A DNA stretch of 64,000 bases, from the NCBI GenBank assembly GCA_947373185.1, contig CANBWP010000011.1, positions 1 through 64,000 on the forward strand, given 5' to 3'. Made by a program: the position numbers and the translations under genes. The notes under the pieces were generated by a model that had not been told where the DNA came from, made no database searches, and worked only from the letters and a program-made list of their open reading frames with translations. The first letter of the stretch is position 1. Each line of letters starts with the position of its first letter. Positions 30,353 to 38,241 of the stretch are shown in pieces. The stretch is from Comamonadaceae bacterium. GTDB taxonomy: Bacteria; Pseudomonadota; Gammaproteobacteria; Burkholderiales; Burkholderiaceae_C.

Positions 30353-31837
30353 ATGGACAGTTTCTTGTTAGCACTTTCCAACCTGACATCAGGCTGGGTC
30401 ATCTTGTCGGCTTTTGCCGGCGTTTTGTGGGGTATCTTTGGCGGCGCATTGCCAGGCATTTCACCTTCCATTGCCATGGCTTTGTTGTTGCCATTTACCG
30501 TGGGCATGGAAGCCACCAATGCTTTGGTATTGCTGGCCAGTGTGTATGTAGGCGCTGAATATGGCGGCTCGATTCCTGCCATTTTGATTCGCACGCCTGG
30601 CACCAACTCAGCGTCTGCCACCGTGATCGATGGCAACGAAATGGCCAAACGCGGCAAGGCCGGTGAGGCTTTGGGCATCTCCTTGATGTCAGGCCTCTAT
30701 GGCGGTTTGTTTGGCTTGGTCATTTTGGTTTTGTGCACCGAGAGTTTGGCCAAAGTGGCTTTGGCATTTACGCCCGCCGCGTATTTCTCATTGGGTATCT
30801 TGGGCTTGTCGGTGATCGCAGGCTTGTCGGGCGGATCATTGTTGCGCGGCTTGATCGCCGCCTGCATGGGCTTGATGATTGCGTTCATTGGCAGCGACCC
30901 CGTGTCTGGTGTGCAGCGCTTCACATTGGGTTCAGAAGATTTGCTGGATGGTGTGAAACCCATTTTGGTCATGGTCGGCTTGTTCGCTGTCACAGAAATG
31001 TTGGTGCAAATCGGCGAGCCACCTTGGGCCCGCGGCAGTGGGGGTTCAACCCGCTTGAAACTGCCGGACTGGGCCATGAGCAAACGCTTGTTTAAACCGC
31101 AGGCTATTGGCGCTGTGATTGGTTCAATTGAAGGCGTCACCCCTGGCGCCGGCGGGACTGTGGCTGCGTTCATGGCCTATACCGAAGCCAAACGTTGGTC
31201 TCAACATCCAGAAGAATTTGGCAAAGGATCACCCGAAGGTGTGGCCGCACCAGAGTCTGCAAACAACGTGGTAACAGCCACGGCACTGGTGCCGCTGTTG
31301 AGTTTGGGCATTCCGGGCTCCAACTCGGCAGCCATTTTGTTAGGTGGATTTTTGATTCATGGCTTGCAGCCTGGACCCATGCTGTTTCAAAAAGCACCTG
31401 AAGTGGTGTACGGTTTGTATGGCGGTTTGTTCATTGCCAACATTGCAATGCTCTTGATTGGCCTGGTCATTCTCACGCCCTGCATGTGGTTGGTGAACCG
31501 CCCCAAGCCCTATTTGATTGCATTCATTTTGGCCCTGGTTATGGCGGGTGTGTTTGCCATTCATCAGAGTTTGTTTGACTGTGGGTTGGTCTTGGTGATC
31601 GGCCTGTTGGGCTATGTGATGAGACTCTTGAACTTGCCAGTCCTGCCAATGGTCCTGGGCATGGTGCTGGGTTACATGGTGGAATCCAATTACCGCCGCA
31701 GCCTGTTAATTTCTGGCGGCGACCACAGCATTTTTGTCACTGATACGGTTTCTTCTATCTTGTTAGGAATCGCTGTGGTGTTGTCCTCCTACACCCTCTG
31801 GAAAGAGATCTCTGATCGCCGAAAGTCTGTCGCATGA
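30353..31837 (+). CDS. tctA: Tripartite tricarboxylate transporter, large membrane subunit
   Basis: A 494-residue permease with about eleven helices. The TctA motif GALPGISPSIAMALLLPFT lies near residue 31, and PAILIRTPGTNSASAT and GVAAPESANNV match the family. It uses an ion gradient to bring in the acid presented by TctC. Its stop overlaps the next gene by ATGA. Confidence 0.93.
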   Translation: MDSFLLALSNLTSGWVILSAFAGVLWGIFGGALPGISPSIAMALLLPFTVGMEATNALVLLASVYVGAEYGGSIPAILIRTPGTNSASATVIDGNEMAKRGKAGEALGISLMSGLYGGLFGLVILVLCTESLAKVALAFTPAAYFSLGILGLSVIAGLSGGSLLRGLIAACMGLMIAFIGSDPVSGVQRFTLGSEDLLDGVKPILVMVGLFAVTEMLVQIGEPPWARGSGGSTRLKLPDWAMSKRLFKPQAIGAVIGSIEGVTPGAGGTVAAFMAYTEAKRWSQHPEEFGKGSPEGVAAPESANNVVTATALVPLLSLGIPGSNSAAILLGGFLIHGLQPGPMLFQKAPEVVYGLYGGLFIANIAMLLIGLVILTPCMWLVNRPKPYLIAFILALVMAGVFAIHQSLFDCGLVLVIGLLGYVMRLLNLPVLPMVLGMVLGYMVESNYRRSLLISGGDHSIFVTDTVSSILLGIAVVLSSYTLWKEISDRRKSVA

Positions 31838-33231
31838 ATTCAACGTCTCCATCAATTTCAAAAGCCACCATTGCCCAACAACTTGCGCAAGGTATTCTGA
31901 AATCGCACCCCGAAAACGACACACTCGGTCAACACGTCGGCCAACGCTTGATCATGGATGTGGCGGGCATTTGCATCGCTGCGCGCCATGAGTCCTATGT
32001 CAAAGCAGCCCTCAGTTCGTTTGAACAAGATGGCAACTGCACGGTGTTTGGCTTTGCGCAAAAATGCGGCGTTGAAGGCGCCGCATTTGTCAACGGCATT
32101 GCTGCACACGGTGAAGACTTTGACGACACCTACGAAGGCGGCCCAGTGCACGCTGGCGTGGTCATCGTGCCCGCTTTGTTGGCCGCGGCTGAGCGTCATG
32201 CTTTGTCGGGCGAAGCTTTGTTGCGCGGCGTCGCCATTGGCGTGGAAGTGATGTGCCGTTTGTGCGCTGTGGCACCCACACGCGTGCACAAAGCAGGCTT
32301 TCACCCGACCGCTATTTTTGGTGTGATGGGCGGCGTGGCCGGTTTGGGCGCCGCACTCAACTTGACCGAAGAACAGTTGGTGAATGCCTTTGGCATTGCC
32401 GGCAGCATGGCGGGCGGCATCATTGAGTATTTGGCCGATGGTTCTTGGACCAAGCGCATGCACCCTGGATGGGCTGCGCAATCGGCATACCGCGCGGTGC
32501 GCATGGCTCAAGCCGGCTTCAAAGGCCCGGCCACTGTGTTCGAAGGCCACCATGGCTTGTTCCATGGTTTTGCCAACACCACCGATGGCAATTTTGACGC
32601 CATGATGAAAGACTTTGGCCAGTCTTGGATTTGGACCACCATTGCTTTCAAGCCCTACGCTTGCGGCACCATGGCACATCCCTTCATTGATTGCGCGCGT
32701 TTGATTCGCCAAGATTTGGCAACACAAAATGTGGCACTCACGGACATCGATCGCATTGAATGCGACACCGCTGAAGGCATCGTGCATCGCTTGTGGGAGC
32801 CCTTGTCGCTCAAGCATTCACCGCCCAACGCGTATGCTGCCAAGTTCAGCATTCCCTACGCCATTGCTGCCGGCTTGATGTTGGACGATGCAGGCCTCGA
32901 GGCTTATACAGAAGAAGTGGTGCAAGGCGCCGAGATTCGTGCACTGGCGGCCAAGGTGAGTTACATCGTCGACCCCCACAACCCCTACCCCCAACAATTC
33001 ACGGGCCATGTGCGCGTGCATTTGAAGAATGGCCAAGTGTTGGAACAGCGCCAGGGCTTTTTCAAAGGCGGCGTGGACCATCCGATGACCGATGCGGACC
33101 TGTTGCAAAAGTTCAAAGCCAATTGCAAATTTGGTGGTTTGGACGCATCGCAAACAGATGCCATCCTGTCGCAAGTCAATGGCCTGTTCAAAGCTGGCGC
33201 TGTGTCACTCACCAGCTTGGCGGTGAAGTAA
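31834..33231 (+). CDS. MmgE/PrpD family protein (second copy)
   Basis: A 465-residue relative of the gene at 27427, from the same superfamily but clearly divergent. It has the FDDTYEGGPVHAG motif near residue 92, GFHPTAIFGVMGG, and the KPYACGTMAHPFIDC segment. Its start overlaps tctA, so it is in the transporter operon and probably acts on the imported acid. The exact reaction (dehydration, decarboxylation or isomerisation) is unknown. Confidence 0.85.
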   Translation: MNSTSPSISKATIAQQLAQGILKSHPENDTLGQHVGQRLIMDVAGICIAARHESYVKAALSSFEQDGNCTVFGFAQKCGVEGAAFVNGIAAHGEDFDDTYEGGPVHAGVVIVPALLAAAERHALSGEALLRGVAIGVEVMCRLCAVAPTRVHKAGFHPTAIFGVMGGVAGLGAALNLTEEQLVNAFGIAGSMAGGIIEYLADGSWTKRMHPGWAAQSAYRAVRMAQAGFKGPATVFEGHHGLFHGFANTTDGNFDAMMKDFGQSWIWTTIAFKPYACGTMAHPFIDCARLIRQDLATQNVALTDIDRIECDTAEGIVHRLWEPLSLKHSPPNAYAAKFSIPYAIAAGLMLDDAGLEAYTEEVVQGAEIRALAAKVSYIVDPHNPYPQQFTGHVRVHLKNGQVLEQRQGFFKGGVDHPMTDADLLQKFKANCKFGGLDASQTDAILSQVNGLFKAGAVSLTSLAVK

Positions 33232-33274
33232 GCCAAGCGTTTTGAATTCAATCTAGCAGTACCGGAATATCATC

Positions 33275-34033
33275 ATGACAACTCTCAAGCCTGATCAAAA
33301 AGTGGCCCTGGTCACCGGCGCAGGTCGCAACATTGGCCGCGCCATTGCCCATGCCTTGGCCCAACAGGGCTTTGCCTTGGCCATCAATGTGCGGGCATCG
33401 GTCAGCGAAGGGCAAGCCGTTGTGGATGAACTGCGCGCACTGGGCACACCTGCTTTGTTGTGCGTGGCCGATGTGACCGATCGTCAGAGCGTGCAAGGCA
33501 TGATGGACTTGGTGCAATCCACGTGGGGTCGTTTGGATGTGTTGGTGAACAACGCCGCCATTCGACGCGAAGCGCCCATTGAGCAAGTCTCGGTCGAAGA
33601 TTGGCGCAACACCTTGGCGGTCGTGTTGGATGGCGCTTTTTATTGCAGCCAAGCGGCATTGCCCATGATGCGTCAGTCGACCATGGGCGCTGTCATCAAC
33701 ATCGGTGGTTTAACCGCTCACACCGGCGCCATGAATCGCCCGCACGTCGTCACTGCCAAATCAGGCTTGGTGGGTTTGACGCGCGCCTTGGCGCATGACT
33801 TGGCACCCAGCATCACCGTCAATTGCGTGTCGCCTGGCATGATCTCAACCCAGCGCAACAGTGGCTCTGCGTCTGCGCAGCCCAACCACCATGCCAAGCA
33901 CCATCCTTTGGTCGACCGTCGCGGCACGGCCGAAGAAGTTGCCGCCATGGTGACATTTTTAGCAAGTGATCAAGCGCGGTTTGTCACAGGACAAGTCATG
34001 CATGTGAACGGCGGCACTTATTTAGGTTCTTGA
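33275..34033 (+). CDS. SDR-fold protein lacking the catalytic Ser and Tyr
   Basis: A 252-residue protein with an intact Rossmann cofactor motif TGAGRNIG (14-21) and NNAA (92-95). However, the Y-x-x-x-K position reads V-x-x-x-K (Val158, Lys162), and the expected serine 13 residues earlier is Gly145. So the cofactor may bind, but normal SDR catalysis should fail. It could act on a substrate with a different proton donor, or be a regulator or pseudoenzyme. It lies 43 bp after MmgE/PrpD and is coupled to the next gene through TGATG. Confidence 0.82.
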   Translation: MTTLKPDQKVALVTGAGRNIGRAIAHALAQQGFALAINVRASVSEGQAVVDELRALGTPALLCVADVTDRQSVQGMMDLVQSTWGRLDVLVNNAAIRREAPIEQVSVEDWRNTLAVVLDGAFYCSQAALPMMRQSTMGAVINIGGLTAHTGAMNRPHVVTAKSGLVGLTRALAHDLAPSITVNCVSPGMISTQRNSGSASAQPNHHAKHHPLVDRRGTAEEVAAMVTFLASDQARFVTGQVMHVNGGTYLGS

Positions 34034-35079
34034 TGACTTTGGATTTAGAACGCTGGGCGCGCCTGGCATTGACGGTGGGCGCGGCCACTTTGGGTGGTTG
34101 GTGCGCTTTTCATTGGCATGTGCCATTGCCTTGGGTTCTTGGGCCCATGGCGGCCGTGGCTTGCGTCAGCATGGCCAATCGTGTTCACAAACAGCCGGTG
34201 TTAGCGCGCAAGTCTGCGCAAATTTACATTGGCGCATCCATTGGTTTGTATTTCACACCCGCTGTATTGGCCTTGATTGGTGGATTGGCGCCTTGGATGA
34301 TCTTCGGCGCATTCGTTGGCATCTTCATGTCCATCCTCTCAGCGCGTGCGCTGCAGAAATTGGCGAATGTCGATGGACCTACCGCCATCTATTCTGTCGC
34401 TTTGGGTGCTTCAGCAGAGATGTCTGTGCAAGCCCAGCGCGCTGGCGCAGACGGTGCGGTGGTGGCGTCTGCCCATGCTGTGCGCATCATGATGGTCACA
34501 TCAACGGCGTCTTACATTGCGTGGGCCAGTGGCGCGACGCCCATCATGCCGACGCCTGGCATCGGTGTTTTGAGTTGGCCCATTTCTATCGGCCTGTTGG
34601 TCGTTGCGACTTTCACCGGTTGGTGTTTCCAAAAAGTGAAAACACCCAACCCGTGGGTCTTGGGCGCTTTGTTGATTGCGGCCATTTGTGCCAATCACGA
34701 CATCGTTGGGCGTTTGCCTGATCTGGGTTTGATTGCCGCTCAAGTGGTGATTGGTTGGGGCCTCGGCCAGCACATCAACCGTGCCTTCTTCACCCGTGCC
34801 CCTCGCACACTGGCCTCTGTCGCGGTGGTCACCTTGGGCATTTTGGCAGTGTGCATGGCGGCGGCTTGGCTCATCTCCAGGGGCTCTGAAGTGGCTGTGA
34901 TGACGGCCTTTTTGTCGATGGCGCCAGGCGGCATGACCGAGATGGGCATCTTGTCCAAAGCTTTTGGCTTGGGCGCCCCCATCGTGACGGCATTTCACTT
35001 GACCCGAATTCTGACCACCATCTTTTTGACCAAACCGGTGTCTGAAAAAATGATGGCCACGGGTTGGGTCAAACCTTGA
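34033..35079 (+). CDS. AbrB family membrane protein
   Basis: A 348-residue polytopic protein of the AbrB/ammonia-monooxygenase-related membrane family, with two repeated halves of about five helices each and the repeated GA-rich, PGGMTEM-type loop. Function is not established: some members are called transcriptional regulators and others transporters. I use the ATG at 34033, which overlaps the stop of the SDR gene by one base; the ORF-track start is the preceding TTG. It ends this co-oriented gene run. Confidence 0.75.
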   Translation: MTLDLERWARLALTVGAATLGGWCAFHWHVPLPWVLGPMAAVACVSMANRVHKQPVLARKSAQIYIGASIGLYFTPAVLALIGGLAPWMIFGAFVGIFMSILSARALQKLANVDGPTAIYSVALGASAEMSVQAQRAGADGAVVASAHAVRIMMVTSTASYIAWASGATPIMPTPGIGVLSWPISIGLLVVATFTGWCFQKVKTPNPWVLGALLIAAICANHDIVGRLPDLGLIAAQVVIGWGLGQHINRAFFTRAPRTLASVAVVTLGILAVCMAAAWLISRGSEVAVMTAFLSMAPGGMTEMGILSKAFGLGAPIVTAFHLTRILTTIFLTKPVSEKMMATGWVKP

Positions 35080-35190
35080 GAGGAATTCTCTAGGGGTGGT
35101 TTCTATCGGGTCACAGCGGACCCGGCTTTGCCGCCATTTGCTGATTTAGATCAAGGCGCGCGCCAGCACGCGGTTTTACGATTGTTTCTC

Positions 35191-35227
35191 ATGAGGGAAC
35201 GTTGTTCCTTCATATTGAACAATCATT
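35191..35227 (+). promoter_or_regulatory. Island operator, site A (before Rieske oxygenase 1)
   Basis: TGTTCC-N7-TGAACA (35203-35221), preceded by GGAAC-GTT-GTTCC, so three half-sites occur in the order GAAC-N3-GTTC-N9-GAAC. It lies 25-55 bp before the oxygenase start. The same layout occurs at sites C and D. Confidence 0.7.
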
Positions 35228-35245
35228 CCACATCGGAGACCGTAC

Positions 35246-36529
35246 ATGTTGAAAAAAGAGCAAAACGACCTGGTCACACAAACAGGACCTGGCACCCCTA
35301 TGGGCAATGTCTTCCGGCGCTATTGGATGCCGGCCTTGCTGTCACAGCAGTTGCCTGGCCCAGATTGCGATCCTGTTCGCCTCGAATTGTTTTCAGAAAA
35401 AATGGTGGCCTTTCGCGACACCCAAGGCCGCTTGGGCTTGATCGATGAATTCTGCGCCCACCGTGGTGTGTCTTTGTGGTTTGGTCGGAATGAAGAAAAT
35501 GGTTTGCGTTGCCCCTACCACGGCTGGAAATTTGACATCAAGGGCCAATGCACCGAAGTGCCCTCCGAGCCCACCTCCGGCTACTGTGACCGCATCAAGC
35601 TGAAGTCTTATCCCATGATTGAACGCGGTGGTGTGATCTGGGTCTACATGGGCCCTGCCGACAAGCAACCGCCCTTGCCTGAATATGAATTTGCCACAGT
35701 GCCGGCCGAGCAGTCGTACATGTCCAAGCGCTACCAAGAGTGCAATTGGCTTCAAGCCTTGGAAGGCGGCATTGACTCCAGCCACGTGTCGTTCTTGCAC
35801 AGCGGCAGTTTGAACACCGACCCTTTGTTCAAAGGTGCCAAAGGCAACCAATACAACCTCAGCGACTTGAGCCCTGTCTTTGAAGTGGCCGAGTCCACAG
35901 GCGGCTTGTTCATTGGCGCAAGGCGCAATGCAGAAGACGATCAGTACTACTGGCGCATCACGCCTTGGCTCATGCCCAACTTCACGGTGGTCCCCCCGCG
36001 TGGCGATCACCCTGTGCACGGCCACTTCTGGGTGCCTGTCAATGACCATGCTTGCTGGGCTTGGAGCTTTGACTACCACCCCACGCGCGCGTTGACGCAT
36101 GCGGAGCGCTCCGCGATGGAGGGCGGTGCCAGTGTTCACGTGAAGGTCGATGCCGACTACAAACCTTTGCAGCGCAAAGAGAACAATTACGGCATGGACC
36201 GTGATGCGCAACGCCAGCGTATTTTCTACAGCGGCATTGAAGGCATTGGCATTCAGGATGCGTCCTTGCAGGAAAGCATGGGCACCATCCAAGATCGGAC
36301 CAAAGAGAATTTGGTGTCCACGGACAACGGCATCATCATGACGCGTCAACGTTTGATGAAAGCGGCCAAAGCCTTGGCAGAAGATCCGAACACCCAGTTG
36401 CCAGGCATTGACCCCGAAGCGCAGAAAGTTCGATCGGCCGCTGTGTTGTTAAAGCGTGATTTGGTTTTCAAAGATGCGGCCAAGGAGGCTTTGCGGGCAT
36501 CACCAGGGAAGCCGCACAGCTCCGTCTGA
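35246..36529 (+). CDS. Rieske aromatic ring-hydroxylating oxygenase, alpha subunit (copy 1)
   Basis: A 427-residue oxygenase subunit of the LigXa/phthalate-4,5-dioxygenase type. The Rieske cluster ligands are Cys70, His72, Cys89 and His92 (CAHRG...CPYH), and the mononuclear iron site has the D-x2-H-x4-H pattern at Asp177, His180 and His185. The C-terminal region with STDNGIIMTRQRL resembles the LigXa C-terminal domain. It would insert oxygen into, or demethylate, an aromatic or similar substrate; the substrate is unknown. Electrons probably come from the reductase at 45013 and perhaps the ferredoxin at 37764. A close duplicate lies at 38242. Operator A is directly upstream. Confidence 0.9.
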   Translation: MLKKEQNDLVTQTGPGTPMGNVFRRYWMPALLSQQLPGPDCDPVRLELFSEKMVAFRDTQGRLGLIDEFCAHRGVSLWFGRNEENGLRCPYHGWKFDIKGQCTEVPSEPTSGYCDRIKLKSYPMIERGGVIWVYMGPADKQPPLPEYEFATVPAEQSYMSKRYQECNWLQALEGGIDSSHVSFLHSGSLNTDPLFKGAKGNQYNLSDLSPVFEVAESTGGLFIGARRNAEDDQYYWRITPWLMPNFTVVPPRGDHPVHGHFWVPVNDHACWAWSFDYHPTRALTHAERSAMEGGASVHVKVDADYKPLQRKENNYGMDRDAQRQRIFYSGIEGIGIQDASLQESMGTIQDRTKENLVSTDNGIIMTRQRLMKAAKALAEDPNTQLPGIDPEAQKVRSAAVLLKRDLVFKDAAKEALRASPGKPHSSV

Positions 36530-36553
36530 ACTTGAAATGCTGTGAGAATTGCT

Positions 36554-36592
36554 CGTTCCCATATAAGGAACGTCGGTTCTCTATGCTTGACA
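36554..36592 (+). promoter_or_regulatory. Island operator, site B (before orphan TctC gene)
   Basis: CGTTCC-N7-GGAACG (36554-36572) is a perfect inverted repeat. It is followed by a degenerate second pair, GTTC-N9-GACA (36576-36592). It is the most symmetric of the five copies and lies about 85 bp before the TctC start. Confidence 0.65.
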
Positions 36593-36656
36593 GAGAGGCA
36601 CGTTTCACGGACAGTTCAGGGCTTACCCCTACACGGTTTGCTTGAAGGATTTGAAC

Positions 36657-37664
36657 TTGAAACGCTTTTCTCTGATTCTAGGAATCATTCGTCATCAGGC
36701 CTTGGCCTACGGCTTGGGCATGGGCATTTGTGTTGCTGGCAGCATGGCTGCGGGCCTCGCCCAAGCGCAAGACGCTGCCTGGCCACAACGTGCCGTCAAA
36801 ATTATTGTTCCTTATGCTGCAGGCGGAAGTTCTGACAGCTTGGGACGGCTGATCTCTGTCGGCCTGACAGATGCTTTGAAACAACCCTTTGTGATCGAAA
36901 ACAAGGGTGGGGCAGGCGGCATGATTGGTTCACAACAAGTTTCCAAGTCAGCCCCCGATGGTTACAACTTGGTCATTTCGGGTGTGGCATCACACGTGAT
37001 TGGCCCTTCAGAAAATCCGAAAACTTACGATCCGGTCAAAGACTTCACACACATTGCGATGTTGGGTGGGCCCCCTATCGTGTTGGCGGTGAATGCACAA
37101 TTGCCCGTCACCGATTTGAAAAGCTTCATTGCTTATGCCAAAGCAAATCCTGTCAGCTGGGGCTCCCCTGGCAAAGGCACACATGGTTATTTGATTGGCG
37201 AAGCGTTTGAAGTGATGGCCAAAACCGACATGCAACATGTGGCTTACAAGGGCGGAAGTCCCGCAGTGGCAGATACCATTGCCGGCCACATCCCGGCATT
37301 GTTCACCACACTGTCGACAGCCAGTGCGCAGATTCAGGCAGGCAAACTGCGGGCTTTGGCGATCACATCATCCAAACGCATGCCCGAGTTTCCCAACGTG
37401 CCGACATTTGCGGAACAGGGATTTCCAAAGCTGGTGGCGCTCACATGGTTCTCATTGTCAGGTCCCCCAGGGATGCCGCCTGCGGTGGTCGACAAATTGA
37501 ACAAGGAAGTGCGCAAGATCATGCAAAGCCATACAGCGAAGGACTTGTTGGCCAAAAGTTCAATGGAAACCTTCGATTGGGACTCCGTCAGGTTTACCCA
37601 ATATGTGGGTGAAGAACTGAAGCAATGGGCACCCATGATCAAAACGGTGAAGCCTGAAAACTGA
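36657..37664 (+). CDS. TctC/Bug-family substrate-binding protein (orphan)
   Basis: A periplasmic receptor of the Bug family with signal peptide ending AGLAQA. The ORF track begins at TTG 36642. A TTG at 36657 (MKRFSLILG) is better placed, seven bases after AAGGA, and gives 335 residues. The mature part has VPYAAGGSSDSLGR and NKGGAGGMIG, the Bug carboxylate-binding loops. No tctAB lies next to it; it could share the transporter at 28869-31837 or serve as a sensor, a role known for some Bug proteins. It sits between the two Rieske oxygenase genes and ends in a strong terminator. Confidence 0.85.
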   Translation: MKRFSLILGIIRHQALAYGLGMGICVAGSMAAGLAQAQDAAWPQRAVKIIVPYAAGGSSDSLGRLISVGLTDALKQPFVIENKGGAGGMIGSQQVSKSAPDGYNLVISGVASHVIGPSENPKTYDPVKDFTHIAMLGGPPIVLAVNAQLPVTDLKSFIAYAKANPVSWGSPGKGTHGYLIGEAFEVMAKTDMQHVAYKGGSPAVADTIAGHIPALFTTLSTASAQIQAGKLRALAITSSKRMPEFPNVPTFAEQGFPKLVALTWFSLSGPPGMPPAVVDKLNKEVRKIMQSHTAKDLLAKSSMETFDWDSVRFTQYVGEELKQWAPMIKTVKPEN

Positions 37665-37691
37665 TCTCAGGCGGTGTCGTGAAACCCCCAC

Positions 37692-37722
37692 AAAAAAAGG
37701 CCCTGAAAAGGGCCTTTTTTTT
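37692..37722. terminator. Strong bidirectional terminator
   Basis: A-run, GGCCCT/AGGGCC hairpin around GAAA, then eight T residues. It separates the convergent orphan tctC and ferredoxin genes. Confidence 0.9.
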
Positions 37723-37763
37723 CACGCTGATGTGAGAAAAAGGATTGCGCCTTTGTCTCAAAT

Positions 37764-38081
37764 TCAGGCTTCGATTTCGATCTCATCGCCCTGCACACGG
37801 GCTTTGTAGGTTTTCAGGGGGATCATGCAAGGCGCAGCGACCACGGCCCCAGTTTTGATGTTGAAGGAGCCGTTGTGAAAGTCACATTCGACCACATCAC
37901 CCTCGATAGGACCTTCTGACAAAGAGCCTGGGCCGTGTGTGCAGGTATCGTCTGTGACGTAGTATTCACCGTCGATATTGAACACAGCCAAGGTCAGTCC
38001 ATCTTTTTCGACCTTGATGGCTTTACCTTCTGCAACTTCTGCAGCTTTGCACAAAGAGAGAAAACGGCACGCACCCGACAT
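37764..38081 (-). CDS. Rieske-type [2Fe-2S] ferredoxin of an oxygenase system
   Basis: A 105-residue soluble Rieske ferredoxin. The cluster ligands are C-T-H and C-D-F-H, the C-x-H...C-x2-H pattern. Sequence and length match the ferredoxin components of three-part dioxygenases (BphF/NdoA type). It would carry electrons from a flavin reductase to a Rieske oxygenase. It runs divergently from oxygenase copy 2, with operator C in the 160-bp gap, so both may share control. LigXa/phthalate-type oxygenases usually need only a reductase, so a separate ferredoxin is slightly unexpected. Confidence 0.9.
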   Translation of the reverse strand: MSGACRFLSLCKAAEVAEGKAIKVEKDGLTLAVFNIDGEYYVTDDTCTHGPGSLSEGPIEGDVVECDFHNGSFNIKTGAVVAAPCMIPLKTYKARVQGDEIEIEA

Positions 38082-38094
38082 AAAGAATCTCCAG

Positions 38095-38122
38095 TTGACA
38101 ATGACAAGTCGCTGATGATAAC
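38095..38122 (+). promoter_or_regulatory. Probable promoter of Rieske oxygenase 2
   Basis: TTGACA (38095-38100) and GATAAC (38117-38122) with a 16-bp spacer. Operator C begins about nine bases downstream, where a bound repressor would block transcription. Confidence 0.45.
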
Positions 38123-38130
38123 CTCGTTTC

Positions 38131-38166
38131 TAATGAAAGAACATTGTTCCTTTATGAGGAACGGTT
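38131..38166 (+). promoter_or_regulatory. Island operator, site C (ferredoxin / oxygenase 2 gap)
   Basis: TGTTCC-N7-GGAACG (38145-38163), preceded by GAAC-ATT-GTTC, so GAAC-N3-GTTC-N9-GAAC as at site A. It sits in the divergent gap between the ferredoxin and oxygenase 2 genes. Confidence 0.7.
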
Positions 38167-38241
38167 AATTCAGCGAAAATTTCACACCGAAATACCCACC
38201 ATTTTATGACCCCGTGCAGATGCACTTGAGGAGAAACTTGC

